Shown here piece after piece: positions 55,254 through 62,813 of a stretch of 64,000 nucleotides of DNA (the stretch's first letter is position 1; the number at the start of each line of letters is the position of its first letter). The DNA is from Haloarcula laminariae. GTDB taxonomy: Archaea > Halobacteriota > Halobacteria > Halobacteriales > Haloarculaceae. The position numbers and the translations under genes are program-made. A model generated the notes under the pieces. That model was not told the origin of the DNA. It did not search any database and worked only from the letters and a program-made list of their open reading frames with translations. The stretch lies in the NCBI RefSeq assembly GCF_025457605.1, contig NZ_JAMZFY010000002.1, positions 124,001 through 188,000 of the forward strand, in the 5' to 3' direction.

Positions 55254-55418
55254 TCACTCACCCCAGTCCTCTTCGAGCTCGGGAGCGCTGTCGAGCTCTA
55301 CGGGGTCGGTACCGATGACTTCGAGCTCGGCGCCGCAGGTGGAACAGTCGACGATCTCTCCGACTTCGAGGCTGTCGTGCAGGGAGACCTCCGCCCCGCA
55401 CTCGATGCAGTCTGCCAT
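55254..55418 (-). CDS. argW: ArgW/LysW amino-group carrier protein
   Basis: A 54-aa zinc-ribbon protein, MADCIECGAEVSL then CSTCGAELEVI, with an acidic tail ending EDWGE. The C-terminal Glu is where glutamate is attached by ArgX, so the whole pathway runs while bound to this protein. The start is supported by a TATA-like box about 30 bp upstream. It is the first gene of the argW-X-C-B-D-E-F transcription unit, and is easily missed because it is short. Confidence 0.95.
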   Translation of the reverse strand: MADCIECGAEVSLHDSLEVGEIVDCSTCGAELEVIGTDPVELDSAPELEEDWGE

Positions 55419-55439
55419 TGTACCTGTCTATGACCCACG

Positions 55440-55455
55440 TACCCACTTAAATCCA
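55440..55455 (-). promoter_or_regulatory. argW operon promoter
   Basis: On the - strand, ggatttaagtggg (about 55442-55454) fits a haloarchaeal TATA box, about 28 bp before the argW ATG. It separates the argW-F unit from argG-argH, which lie 162 bp upstream on the same strand. An independent transcript is inferred. Confidence 0.55.
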
Positions 55456-55580
55456 CCGGACTTGTCAAGTAAAATTACACACCTACACGCCGCTCTAGAG
55501 GAGTAACAAGCCCGTCATCCGCATGTGACCGAATTCAATATCAGGTTTCTGGTATAATTGCCCCGAGGAGGGGTCGTCGT

Positions 55581-57068
55581 TTACACATACGTCTCGACCT
55601 CCGCCTGTAGGCGGTCGCGTGCGCCCGAAACCGTCGCCTCGGCCGCGTCGAGCCGGTCGCCGTGGTTCGCCAACACGTCGTCGGCGGCCGCCAGCTGGTC
55701 GGCGACCGCCTCGGGCGCCGGCCCGCCCCGGGAGTCCCGCATCGCGACACTCTCGGTCGGGTCGAGCGCGCGTTCGACGGCCTCGCGGTCGACGTACTGG
55801 TCGAGCGGGGCGTCGAGCACGCCCTGGGCGACCGCCGAGAGGGCGTCGTAGTCGGGGGCGTCCGCGTCGGCGTCGAGGTCGGCCGCGGCCTCCGCGACGA
55901 CTTCGTGGGCCGTGCGGAACGGGACCCCGGCCATCGCCAGCAGGTCGGCGACGCCGGTCGCGGTGGCAAAGCCCGCCGTGGCGGCGGCTTCCAGCCGTTC
56001 GGCCGGCCAGTCGGCCGTCGCGACGGCGCCCGCGGCCACCTCGACGCTCTCCGTGGCGCTGTCGATGGCGTCCCAGGCGTGGCGCCCGGCCCGCTGCAGG
56101 TCGCGGTTGTACGCGCGGGGCTGGCCCTTGAGGTTGGTCAACAGCCCGTTGAGCCCGGCGGTCGCGTCGCCGGTGCGTCCGCGGACCAGTTCCAGCGTGT
56201 CCGGGTTCTTCTTCTGGGGCATGATGGAACTGGTCGAGGCGTAGTCATCGTCGAGTTCGACGTGGCCCTTGCTGGCCATCACGACCACGTCCTCCGCTAG
56301 CTGGGAGAGCGTCGTCGCCAGCCCGGCCACGGCGCTCGTCGTCTCGACGAGGAAGTCCCGCGTCGCGGAGGCGTCCATCGAGTTCTCCGCGACCGAATCG
56401 AAGCCCAGCAGCTCGGCGGTGCGCTCGCGGTCCACGTCGAAGGGCGTCCCGGCGAAGGCCGCCGCCCCGAGCGGGTTCTGGTTGATTCGCCCGTAGGCAT
56501 CGAGCAGCCGCGCCGTGTCCCGCTGGAGGGCCTGCTCGTAGGAGAGCGCCCAGTGGGCGACGGTCGTCGGCTGAGCGGGCTGGAGATGCGTATATCCCGG
56601 CATCACCGTCCCGGTCTGTGCGCGGGCCACGTCGAGCAGCTGTTCGCGGGCGCCCAGGAGCGTCCCGACCAGTTCGAGCACGTCCGAGCGCAGGCGGTAG
56701 CGGATACAGGCCGCCACCTCGTCGTTGCGCGAGCGGGCGGTGTGCATCTTCCCGCCCTCGGGCCCGACGCGGTCGATGACCGCGCTCTCGATGGCCTCGT
56801 GGACGTCCTCGCCGTCGGCCAGTGCGCCGTGGCCGGCGTCCTCGATGTCGTCGAGGGCAGTCAGAATCTCGCCGGCGGTGTCGGCCTCGACGACGCCCTG
56901 CTCGACGAGCATCACGACGTGGGCGCGGTCGACGGCCAGGTCGGCCGCGAAGATGCGCTCGTCGTCGGCGAGCGAGGAGAGAAACGAGCGGGCGGGGCCG
57001 CCGCTGAAGCGGTCGCGGCGGACGGCCCCGCTCGCGGCGTCGCCGCCGTCCGTTTCGTCCTCGCTCAT
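55581..57068 (-). CDS. argH: Argininosuccinate lyase
   Basis: Splits argininosuccinate into arginine and fumarate. The 495-aa sequence has the family signature TSSIMPQKKNPDTLE (usual GSS replaced by TSS) and, near its start, FSGGPARSFLSSLADDERIF. It starts 4 bp after argG ends, so argG-argH is one unit. An N-terminal acidic extension of about 20 residues precedes the conserved part. Confidence 0.96.
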   Translation of the reverse strand: MSEDETDGGDAASGAVRRDRFSGGPARSFLSSLADDERIFAADLAVDRAHVVMLVEQGVVEADTAGEILTALDDIEDAGHGALADGEDVHEAIESAVIDRVGPEGGKMHTARSRNDEVAACIRYRLRSDVLELVGTLLGAREQLLDVARAQTGTVMPGYTHLQPAQPTTVAHWALSYEQALQRDTARLLDAYGRINQNPLGAAAFAGTPFDVDRERTAELLGFDSVAENSMDASATRDFLVETTSAVAGLATTLSQLAEDVVVMASKGHVELDDDYASTSSIMPQKKNPDTLELVRGRTGDATAGLNGLLTNLKGQPRAYNRDLQRAGRHAWDAIDSATESVEVAAGAVATADWPAERLEAAATAGFATATGVADLLAMAGVPFRTAHEVVAEAAADLDADADAPDYDALSAVAQGVLDAPLDQYVDREAVERALDPTESVAMRDSRGGPAPEAVADQLAAADDVLANHGDRLDAAEATVSGARDRLQAEVETYV

Positions 57069-57072
57069 CCGT

Positions 57073-58356
57073 CTAGTCCTCCTGTCCGGTCTCGCTCGCG
57101 GTTTCCGGGGTCGTCCCCTCGGCCTCGCTACCCCCGTCCGCGGCGGCCTTCCCCGACTTCGCGTCTTCGAGGATATCGTTGGCCAGGCGGGACTGGAAGC
57201 CGTGGTACTTCGCGACGCCGGTGGCGTCCTGCTGGGTGATGCCGCCGGAGACCGCTTCCTCGTTGAACGAGGCCGCGGACTCGCTGTAGACGGCGTAGTC
57301 GGACTCGCGCGAGACCGGGCGGCAGTGGCCGCCCTCCATCTTCACCGTCACGGTCCCGGTGACGCGCTCGTTCGTGTCGTCGATGAAGGCCTCAAGCGCG
57401 CTGACGAGCGGGGCGTCGACGAGCCCCTGGTAGGCCTTCTGGGACCACTGCTGGTCGACCTGGACCTTGAACTGGCGCTCCTCCTGGGTGAGGACGAGCC
57501 CCTCAAGGGCCTCGTGTGCGGTGAGGAGGACGGTCGCCGCGGGGTGTTCGTAGTTCTCGCGGACCTTCAGGCCGAGCATGCGGTCCTCCATCATGTCCGT
57601 GCGGCCGATGCCGTGGGCGCCGGCCCGCTCGTTGAGCTGTTCGACCAGCTCGACCGAGCCCAGCTCCTCGCCGTCGACGGCGACGGGCTCGCCGTCCTCG
57701 AAGGCGATGTCGACGAGTTCGGGCTCCTTCCCGGAGGGGTTCTCGGTCCACTTGTAGATGTCGTCGGACGGTATCTCGGCGGGGTCTTCGAGTTCGGAGC
57801 CCTCGATGGAGCGGCTCCAGAGGTTCGTGTCGATGGAGTAGCGGCCGCCGTCGCCGCCCTCGACGGGGAGACCCTTCTCGCGGGCGTACTCGTTCTCCCA
57901 CTCGCGGGTCAGACCGAGTTCGCGGACCGGGGCGATGACCTCCAGGTCCGAGTCGCGCCAGATGGCCTCGAAGCGCAGCTGGTCGTTGCCCTTGCCGGTA
58001 CAGCCGTGGGCGATGCCGTCACACCCCTCTTCCTCGGCGACGGAGAGGATGGCCTTGGCGATGACCGGGCGCGCGAGCGCGGTCCCGAGCGGGTAGCCCT
58101 GGTAGTCGGCGTTGGCCTTCACGGCCTGCAGGCAGAGGTCCGCGAACTCCTCTTTGGCGTCAACGACGTACTGCTCGACGCCCAGCGCCTCGGCGGTCTC
58201 CTCGGCCTCCTCGAACTCGTAGTCGGGCTGGCCGACGTCGACCGTGACGCCGATGACCTCGTCGTAGCCGTACTCCTCTTTCAAGAGCGATACGCAGACC
58301 GTCGTGTCGAGCCCGCCCGAGAAGGCGAGCGCGACGGTGCCGTTTCCGTCTGTCAT
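57073..58356 (-). CDS. argG: Argininosuccinate synthase
   Basis: Joins citrulline and aspartate with ATP. The 427-aa sequence starts with the ATP-pyrophosphatase motif ALAFSGGLDTTVCVSLL and contains HGCTGKGNDQLRFE. The C-terminal ~30 residues are acidic and variable. It is the first gene of the argG-argH pair. The upstream 315-bp gap holds two stem-loops that may be in its leader. Confidence 0.97.
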   Translation of the reverse strand: MTDGNGTVALAFSGGLDTTVCVSLLKEEYGYDEVIGVTVDVGQPDYEFEEAEETAEALGVEQYVVDAKEEFADLCLQAVKANADYQGYPLGTALARPVIAKAILSVAEEEGCDGIAHGCTGKGNDQLRFEAIWRDSDLEVIAPVRELGLTREWENEYAREKGLPVEGGDGGRYSIDTNLWSRSIEGSELEDPAEIPSDDIYKWTENPSGKEPELVDIAFEDGEPVAVDGEELGSVELVEQLNERAGAHGIGRTDMMEDRMLGLKVRENYEHPAATVLLTAHEALEGLVLTQEERQFKVQVDQQWSQKAYQGLVDAPLVSALEAFIDDTNERVTGTVTVKMEGGHCRPVSRESDYAVYSESAASFNEEAVSGGITQQDATGVAKYHGFQSRLANDILEDAKSGKAAADGGSEAEGTTPETASETGQED

Positions 58357-58671
58357 GGATGGGTAGTCGTTTGTTACCGTGGTGTGACTGTCGGTTTGGA
58401 GTGACGAGCCGGACAGCCGACCGGCCGTAGTCTGAGACGAACCGAACCGTCGAGAGGAGAAGTAGTAGTGGGCCTAACGGAGGGCCCGCCGTCGGGTCGG
58501 GAGAGAATGGGACCCGGCGCTGGCGGCTGCGAGCGCGCCAGTGTCGAACGGCCGCGTCATATACCAGCGACTACCGTAGTTCGCGTACAAATAGCTTCCG
58601 AGTCCGCGAGGCCGTGTCTCTAGTTCACACACGGACCGTCAGAGACGGGACCGGGTCGACACTGTGCCGTC
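58357..58671 (-). promoter_or_regulatory. argG leader/promoter region with two hairpins
   Basis: No gene is supported in this 315-bp gap. A TATA-like gtatatgac (- strand, about 58557-58565) would place the argG start of transcription near 58533, giving a leader of about 175 nt, unusual in haloarchaea. The leader contains two stems: GGGCC/GGCCC (58470-58474 with 58483-58487) and CGGGTC/GACCCG (58493-58498 with 58511-58516). They may regulate argG or be incidental high-GC pairing. The last ~100 bp (58570-58671) hold the tail of the downstream cluster's gap. Confidence 0.4.
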
Positions 58672-59403
58672 TCAGTCGCGACGGCCGGCAAACAGCCCGG
58701 CCGCCGCCAGGGCCGCAAGCGCGCCGACGGCGCCGAACCCGGGTCCGCTCCCGCCGGTCGTCCCGGCCGCAGTCGCCGTCGGGCTCGGCGCGGGCGTCCC
58801 GTCGGGCGCCGTCGACGACGTGGCGACGACGCTGAGACCGTCGAGCTCCGCGTCGGCGGCGTAGACGAGACGGCCGTCGCTGCTGTTGGCCGGCCCGGGC
58901 GAGACGCTCGTCACCTGATACCCCGCCGGGAACACGACGACGAGCGGGCGGTCGAGCCCGTCGCTGCTGGCGAAGGGCTCGCCGAACGTCAACAGCCCGT
59001 CTTCGGCCGCCGCGAGCCCCGTCCACGTGACCGAGTAGGTCGCGACGCCGGTCGCGTTCGTCCGTGAGAGCGTCAGCGAGCTGTTGGTCACGGCCATCTC
59101 GCGGTCGGTCCGGGCGGACGTGTTCTCGGCGAGCGACTGCCAGCGGGCCGTCTGTCGCTGCTCGTAGGCGTCTCGGGCCGTCTCGTTGCTTCGGAGGTCG
59201 TCGAAGGCCGCCTGCTCGCTCTCGTCGTCGAGGTCGTACGTCGAGACGAGCGTCAGCCGCGCGTCGCCGTCGGCGGCGAGGTCGACGGTCAGCGACGGCT
59301 CGGGCGGCGCATCAGTCTGGGCCGCCGCGGCCGGCCCCGCGACTGCACCGACCAGCAGCGCGCTCAGAGCGACACTCGTCAGCAGTGTGTGGCGGCCGGA
59401 CAT
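58672..59403 (-). CDS. PGF-CTERM surface protein sharing an ectodomain with the 60265 regulator
   Basis: A 243-aa exported protein: Sec-type signal peptide (about 1-28, ends in AAAAQT), an ectodomain (about 38-185), a Thr/Pro/Ala-rich linker (about 195-215, PAPSPTATAAGTTGG) and a C-terminal PGF-CTERM-like tripartite signal (GSGPGFGAVGALAALAAAGL then GRRD). It is probably cut and lipid-anchored by archaeosortase A. The ectodomain matches that of the 60265 protein (DREMAVTNSSL/GREMAVDNVSV and similar flanks), a family I recall as DUF7345. It starts 3 bp after the middle gene. Confidence 0.82.
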   Translation of the reverse strand: MSGRHTLLTSVALSALLVGAVAGPAAAAQTDAPPEPSLTVDLAADGDARLTLVSTYDLDDESEQAAFDDLRSNETARDAYEQRQTARWQSLAENTSARTDREMAVTNSSLTLSRTNATGVATYSVTWTGLAAAEDGLLTFGEPFASSDGLDRPLVVVFPAGYQVTSVSPGPANSSDGRLVYAADAELDGLSVVATSSTAPDGTPAPSPTATAAGTTGGSGPGFGAVGALAALAAAGLFAGRRD

Positions 59404-59406
59404 TAG

Positions 59407-60153
59407 CTAGTCTTGGCCGTCCGGACTGGTAGTCTCATTGGTTCCGGTGGAACTGTCGCCGTCGGCGGGCCCCGGCTCGTCGGGGGTCGACGGCGCCGTG
59501 TCGCCAGTCCGGTCCGCTCCGTTTTCGGTCCGGTTGCCGGGCGCCCCGGTCCGGTCGTCGGGGCCGCCCGCCTGTCCGACTCCCTCACCGGCGATACCGC
59601 GCGCGATTTCGGCCGTCTCCGGTCCCGTGAGGTTCGCGGTGCGGTCCGAGAGCGTCCGGATGGCGGTGGCGTTGACGCCGTTGGCCTCGAGCGTCTCGGC
59701 GGGCAGCCCGCTCGCCGTCTCGTTGGTCCGGTCGACCATGCGCTCGGCGTTCCGGCTCTCCGCGACCAGTCCGGCGATGCGGGCGCGGTACTCACCCTGG
59801 CTCAGGGTGCCGTTCGCGCGGGCCTGTTCGAGCGCCTGACGCCGGTCTTCGAGGGCCGCGACGCGCTCGCTCGTCCTGTTGAGCTGGTCGGCCACGACGG
59901 CGGCTTTCGCGTCCGAGCTGTTGGCCCGGGCGACGCGGATGCCGTAGGCGCGGTCCGCTATCTCGCCGTCGAGTTCGGCCTCGCCGACGGCGACGACGCC
60001 CGAAAGCTGGGCGCCGGGCGCAACGCTCTCGTTGCCGGTCGTGTTCTCGCTTGCCTGTTCAGTGTCGGTCTGTTGGGCCATGACGAATGGCACCGCCGTG
60101 AGCGCACCCACCACGAGTACCAGCGCGACCACGGTCGAAATCGTCCGTCTCAT
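59407..60153 (-). CDS. Exported coiled-coil protein of the same cluster
   Basis: A 248-aa protein with an N-terminal signal peptide (about 1-26, TVVALVLVVGALTAVPFVMA), a coiled-coil region (about 85-150, RTSERVAALEDRRQALEQA) and a low-complexity Gly/Thr/Asp/Pro-rich C-terminus. No family is certain. Tight spacing (3 bp to the next gene, 111 bp from the previous one) and shared direction place it in the cluster. Its acidic, Thr-rich tail suits an S-layer-facing linker. No sorting motif is visible at its end. Confidence 0.75.
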   Translation of the reverse strand: MRRTISTVVALVLVVGALTAVPFVMAQQTDTEQASENTTGNESVAPGAQLSGVVAVGEAELDGEIADRAYGIRVARANSSDAKAAVVADQLNRTSERVAALEDRRQALEQARANGTLSQGEYRARIAGLVAESRNAERMVDRTNETASGLPAETLEANGVNATAIRTLSDRTANLTGPETAEIARGIAGEGVGQAGGPDDRTGAPGNRTENGADRTGDTAPSTPDEPGPADGDSSTGTNETTSPDGQD

Positions 60154-60264
60154 CTCACTCGGGCATTGGCCCCGTATCAGTATATAAACCGCCGACGGTC
60201 AGCCCGGTTTGCGGACGATTAAGCCGAATTAAATCGCCCGACAGCGGCGAGTCGAGGGACGGTG

Positions 60265-61314
60265 TTACGAGTCGTCGTCCACGTCGGTCAGGTCCGTGTC
60301 CGGGAGCGTCACGACGTTCTCCCGGCCGATGCGGAACGTCTCCAAGTCGCCGTCCTCGCGGAGGCCGCCGACGACCTGGCTGGTCTTTGCGGCCGTCCAG
60401 TCCAGTTCGCTCGCGACGCGCTGTTGCTTGATGCGGCCGCCGTTCTCGCGGAGGAGTTTGAGCACCTGCTCCTCGTTGCTGAGCAGCTCCGCGGGCGGTG
60501 TCTCGTCGGTGTCGGCGGTTCCGCCCGCGCCGTCGTCCGTCGCTGGCGTGTCCGCGGCCGTCTCGTCGGCGACCGCGTCGTCGCGGACGTACCGGTAGAC
60601 GCCGTAGCCGCCGGCGGCGAGTATCAGAACCGCGACCACGGCGAGGAGCGCGTCCACCAGCCCCGAGCCGCCGACAGCGTCCCCGAAGGGCTTGGACTCG
60701 TTGGTGACGACGACGCGGGGTTCGTCGTCGCCGAATGACTGGGGCCCGCGCCACGTGACCGACCGGTCGCTCCGCTCGTCGGCCGACGGGCGGACGCTCG
60801 CGCGCCGGTACTCGTCGGGCCACTGCATCGTCAGGGTCGCGTTGCGGTCGAGATACAGCCCGGCGACGGCGTCCCCGGCCCGGATGTGGGTGTCGTTGAC
60901 CGCCGCGAAGTTCGTCCACCGGAACTCGTAGGTGACGACGCCGTAGGACTGGCCGACGTCTTCCCGGGTGGTCTCGACGGAGACGTTGTCGACGGCCATC
61001 TCCCGCCCGGTCGCGTTCTCGCCGGCCCGGGCAGTCCGGGTCATCCGGTCGCGGAACCTGTCGGTGTAGACCGATTCGTTCGCCCGGATGTCCGCCCGCA
61101 GGTCCTCGAAGGCCTGCGTCTCGTTGTCGTCGGTCAGACGGACGCGGTAGTCGATTGTCCACACCGCGTCGCCACTCGCCGTCACGTCGGCGGTCATCAC
61201 GACCACGTCGGCGTCGACGGACTGCTGGGCGAGGCCGCCGAAGGCGGCGCCGGCCGCCGTCGGCGCCAGCGCCGCCGCCAGCAACAGCCCCAGGACGATA
61301 CCCACTCGTCGCAT
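60265..61314 (-). CDS. Membrane-anchored winged-helix regulator with ectodomain
   Basis: A 349-aa protein: signal peptide (about 1-24), an exported domain (about 33-205) homologous to that of the 58672 surface protein, one transmembrane helix (about 218-236, VDALLAVVAVLILAAGGYG), an acidic linker (about 240-268), then a cytoplasmic winged helix (about 275-335, NEEQVLKLLRENGGRIKQQR and SELDWTAAKTSQVVGGLRE). The layout is that of a one-component transmembrane transcription regulator. It is the first gene of the cluster; the divergent small membrane protein gene starts 89 bp upstream. Confidence 0.84.
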   Translation of the reverse strand: MRRVGIVLGLLLAAALAPTAAGAAFGGLAQQSVDADVVVMTADVTASGDAVWTIDYRVRLTDDNETQAFEDLRADIRANESVYTDRFRDRMTRTARAGENATGREMAVDNVSVETTREDVGQSYGVVTYEFRWTNFAAVNDTHIRAGDAVAGLYLDRNATLTMQWPDEYRRASVRPSADERSDRSVTWRGPQSFGDDEPRVVVTNESKPFGDAVGGSGLVDALLAVVAVLILAAGGYGVYRYVRDDAVADETAADTPATDDGAGGTADTDETPPAELLSNEEQVLKLLRENGGRIKQQRVASELDWTAAKTSQVVGGLREDGDLETFRIGRENVVTLPDTDLTDVDDDS

Positions 61315-61403
61315 TCGTGTTCCCGTTTTCCCGTCACCGACTATATGGCTTGTTGCCGCGAGCGGGCCACAAGGGGTTTGCCCGTCTGCCGGAAAGACCC
61401 TGT

Positions 61404-61592
61404 ATGGACCGTGGGAAACTCGACGTCGACACGCTGCTCAAGATTCTGCTCGTGCTCATCGTCGTCTGGATAGCGCTGGAGGTCATCGGCGAAGTGCTCG
61501 GACTGTTCGCTGCGGTGCTCGGGCCGCTCCAGCCGCTACTGGGCCTCGTGTTGATTGTCCTTATCGTGCTCTATCTGACCGGCCGGCTCTGA
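61404..61592 (+). CDS. Small two-helix membrane protein
   Basis: A 62-aa protein: MDRGKLDVDTLLKILLVLIV at the start, then LGPLQPLLGLVLIVLIVLYL. Two hydrophobic segments suggest a hairpin membrane protein. It resembles small haloarchaeal membrane proteins of a DUF7554-like kind (from memory). It is divergent from the 60265 regulator gene across 89 bp and may share its promoter region, but is otherwise alone. Confidence 0.7.
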   Translation: MDRGKLDVDTLLKILLVLIVVWIALEVIGEVLGLFAAVLGPLQPLLGLVLIVLIVLYLTGRL

Positions 61593-61683
61593 GCGGAGCC
61601 ACCGGCACGGCGAGGGTCGGGAGACCACAGCGTCTCCAGAAACTGAACGCGCTCCTTTTGTCCCCGCCGCGCCTGCCCCCGGT

Positions 61684-62196
61684 GTGTACAGTCTGAACGT
61701 CTCGCTGCCGTCGTCGGTCACCTCGCTCGCGGGCCGGCTTGCGCGTGACCTCCCGCGGGCGCGGTCCAGACCGCGCGGGGAACACACGCTGGTGGTCAAG
61801 CGACTGGGCAGTGGCGACCACGCGGCCTACGCCCGCATCGAGGCCCGCGCCCGCGACGCCGTCCGGGGGACCGATCCCTTCGGCGTCCGCGTCACCGGCG
61901 TCGACTGCTTCGAGACGGCCGAGACCGGCCCCTCGCCGGTCGTCTATCTGGCCGTCGAGAGCCCGCAGTTGCGGGCGCTCCACCAGCGGCTCTGCGACGA
62001 GTTCGACCCCGTTGCGGGGATGGAAGGCCCGGACGACTACGTTCCCCACGTGACGATAGCCCGGGGTGGCGACCCCGAAGCGGCCCGGCGGCTGACCGAG
62101 CGGGAGATAGAACCCGTCGAATGGGCCGTCGAGGAACTGGTCTTTTTCGACGCCGAGCGGGGCCAGTCGGTGAGTCGGGTGTCGCTCCCGGCGTGA
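61684..62196 (+). CDS. 2'-5' RNA ligase/phosphoesterase family protein
   Basis: A 170-aa member of the 2H phosphoesterase superfamily. The second catalytic motif is clear (YVPHVTIARGG); the first reads EHTLVVKRLG, which is HTL rather than the usual HxT, so activity may be altered. A GTG start (61684) is used. Function in RNA 2',3'-cyclic phosphate processing is known for the family but not shown here. The 195 bp after it have no supported gene. Confidence 0.82.
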   Translation: MYSLNVSLPSSVTSLAGRLARDLPRARSRPRGEHTLVVKRLGSGDHAAYARIEARARDAVRGTDPFGVRVTGVDCFETAETGPSPVVYLAVESPQLRALHQRLCDEFDPVAGMEGPDDYVPHVTIARGGDPEAARRLTEREIEPVEWAVEELVFFDAERGQSVSRVSLPA

Positions 62197-62390
62197 GCCG
62201 ATTTGTCGGAGAGTCGGTCCGGGCTGTGGCGAACAGGCGGCACACGAGGACCCGGAGCGTCGTGCCGCGCACCCGCGTTCCGCTCCGGGGCAGTGGTCAG
62301 CGCATAGTCGGAGGTGGTCCCGCCATCACCCATGAACCTCCGGAGGCGACGTAGCAACGCTTTTGCCGCCGCCCACCCTCGGCATCACGT

Positions 62391-62813
62391 ATGGATTATC
62401 GGTCCGTCGAGACTTCGGAGGAGTACGTCTGCCGGCTGGACCACGGCGCGGACTGGCGCGCCGAAATCGAGTCGCTGGCCGACGACGAAGGAATAGACGC
62501 CGCGTTCTTCTACGGCCTGGGGGCCGTCAAGGACGCCGAGGTGTGGTTCTACGACCAGGACCGGATGGAGTACGACTCGATGGTCTTCTCGGAGCCGCTG
62601 GAGGTCGCCGCCTGTATGGGGAACGTCTCGTGGCTCGACGGGGAGCGGTTCGCCCACACCCACGCCGTCCTCTCCCGTCCCGACGGCGAGGCCATCGCGG
62701 GCCACCTCAACAGCGCGACAGTCTGGGCCGGCGAGCTGTACGTGCGCGCGTTCGACGCGGAGCTGGAGCGAGTCCACGACGAGCCGACCGACCTGGACCT
62801 CTGGGAGCTGTAG
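62391..62813 (+). CDS. PPC/DUF296 DNA-binding-type protein
   Basis: A 140-aa single PPC domain, typical for archaea: GIDAAFFYGLGAVKDAEVWF, then GERFAHTHAVLSRPDGEAIAGHL with the His cluster (HTH...H) that binds a metal. Homologues form trimers; the plant versions are attached to AT-hooks. A DNA-binding role is inferred from family. Its stop directly abuts the start codon of the PolD large-subunit gene (TAGATG), so the two may be co-translated. Confidence 0.9.
   Translation: MDYRSVETSEEYVCRLDHGADWRAEIESLADDEGIDAAFFYGLGAVKDAEVWFYDQDRMEYDSMVFSEPLEVAACMGNVSWLDGERFAHTHAVLSRPDGEAIAGHLNSATVWAGELYVRAFDAELERVHDEPTDLDLWEL

Noticed and set aside
56725-58404. A 559-codon + strand open frame over argH and argG
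   Set aside because: It crosses two conserved genes on the other strand and has no family signature.
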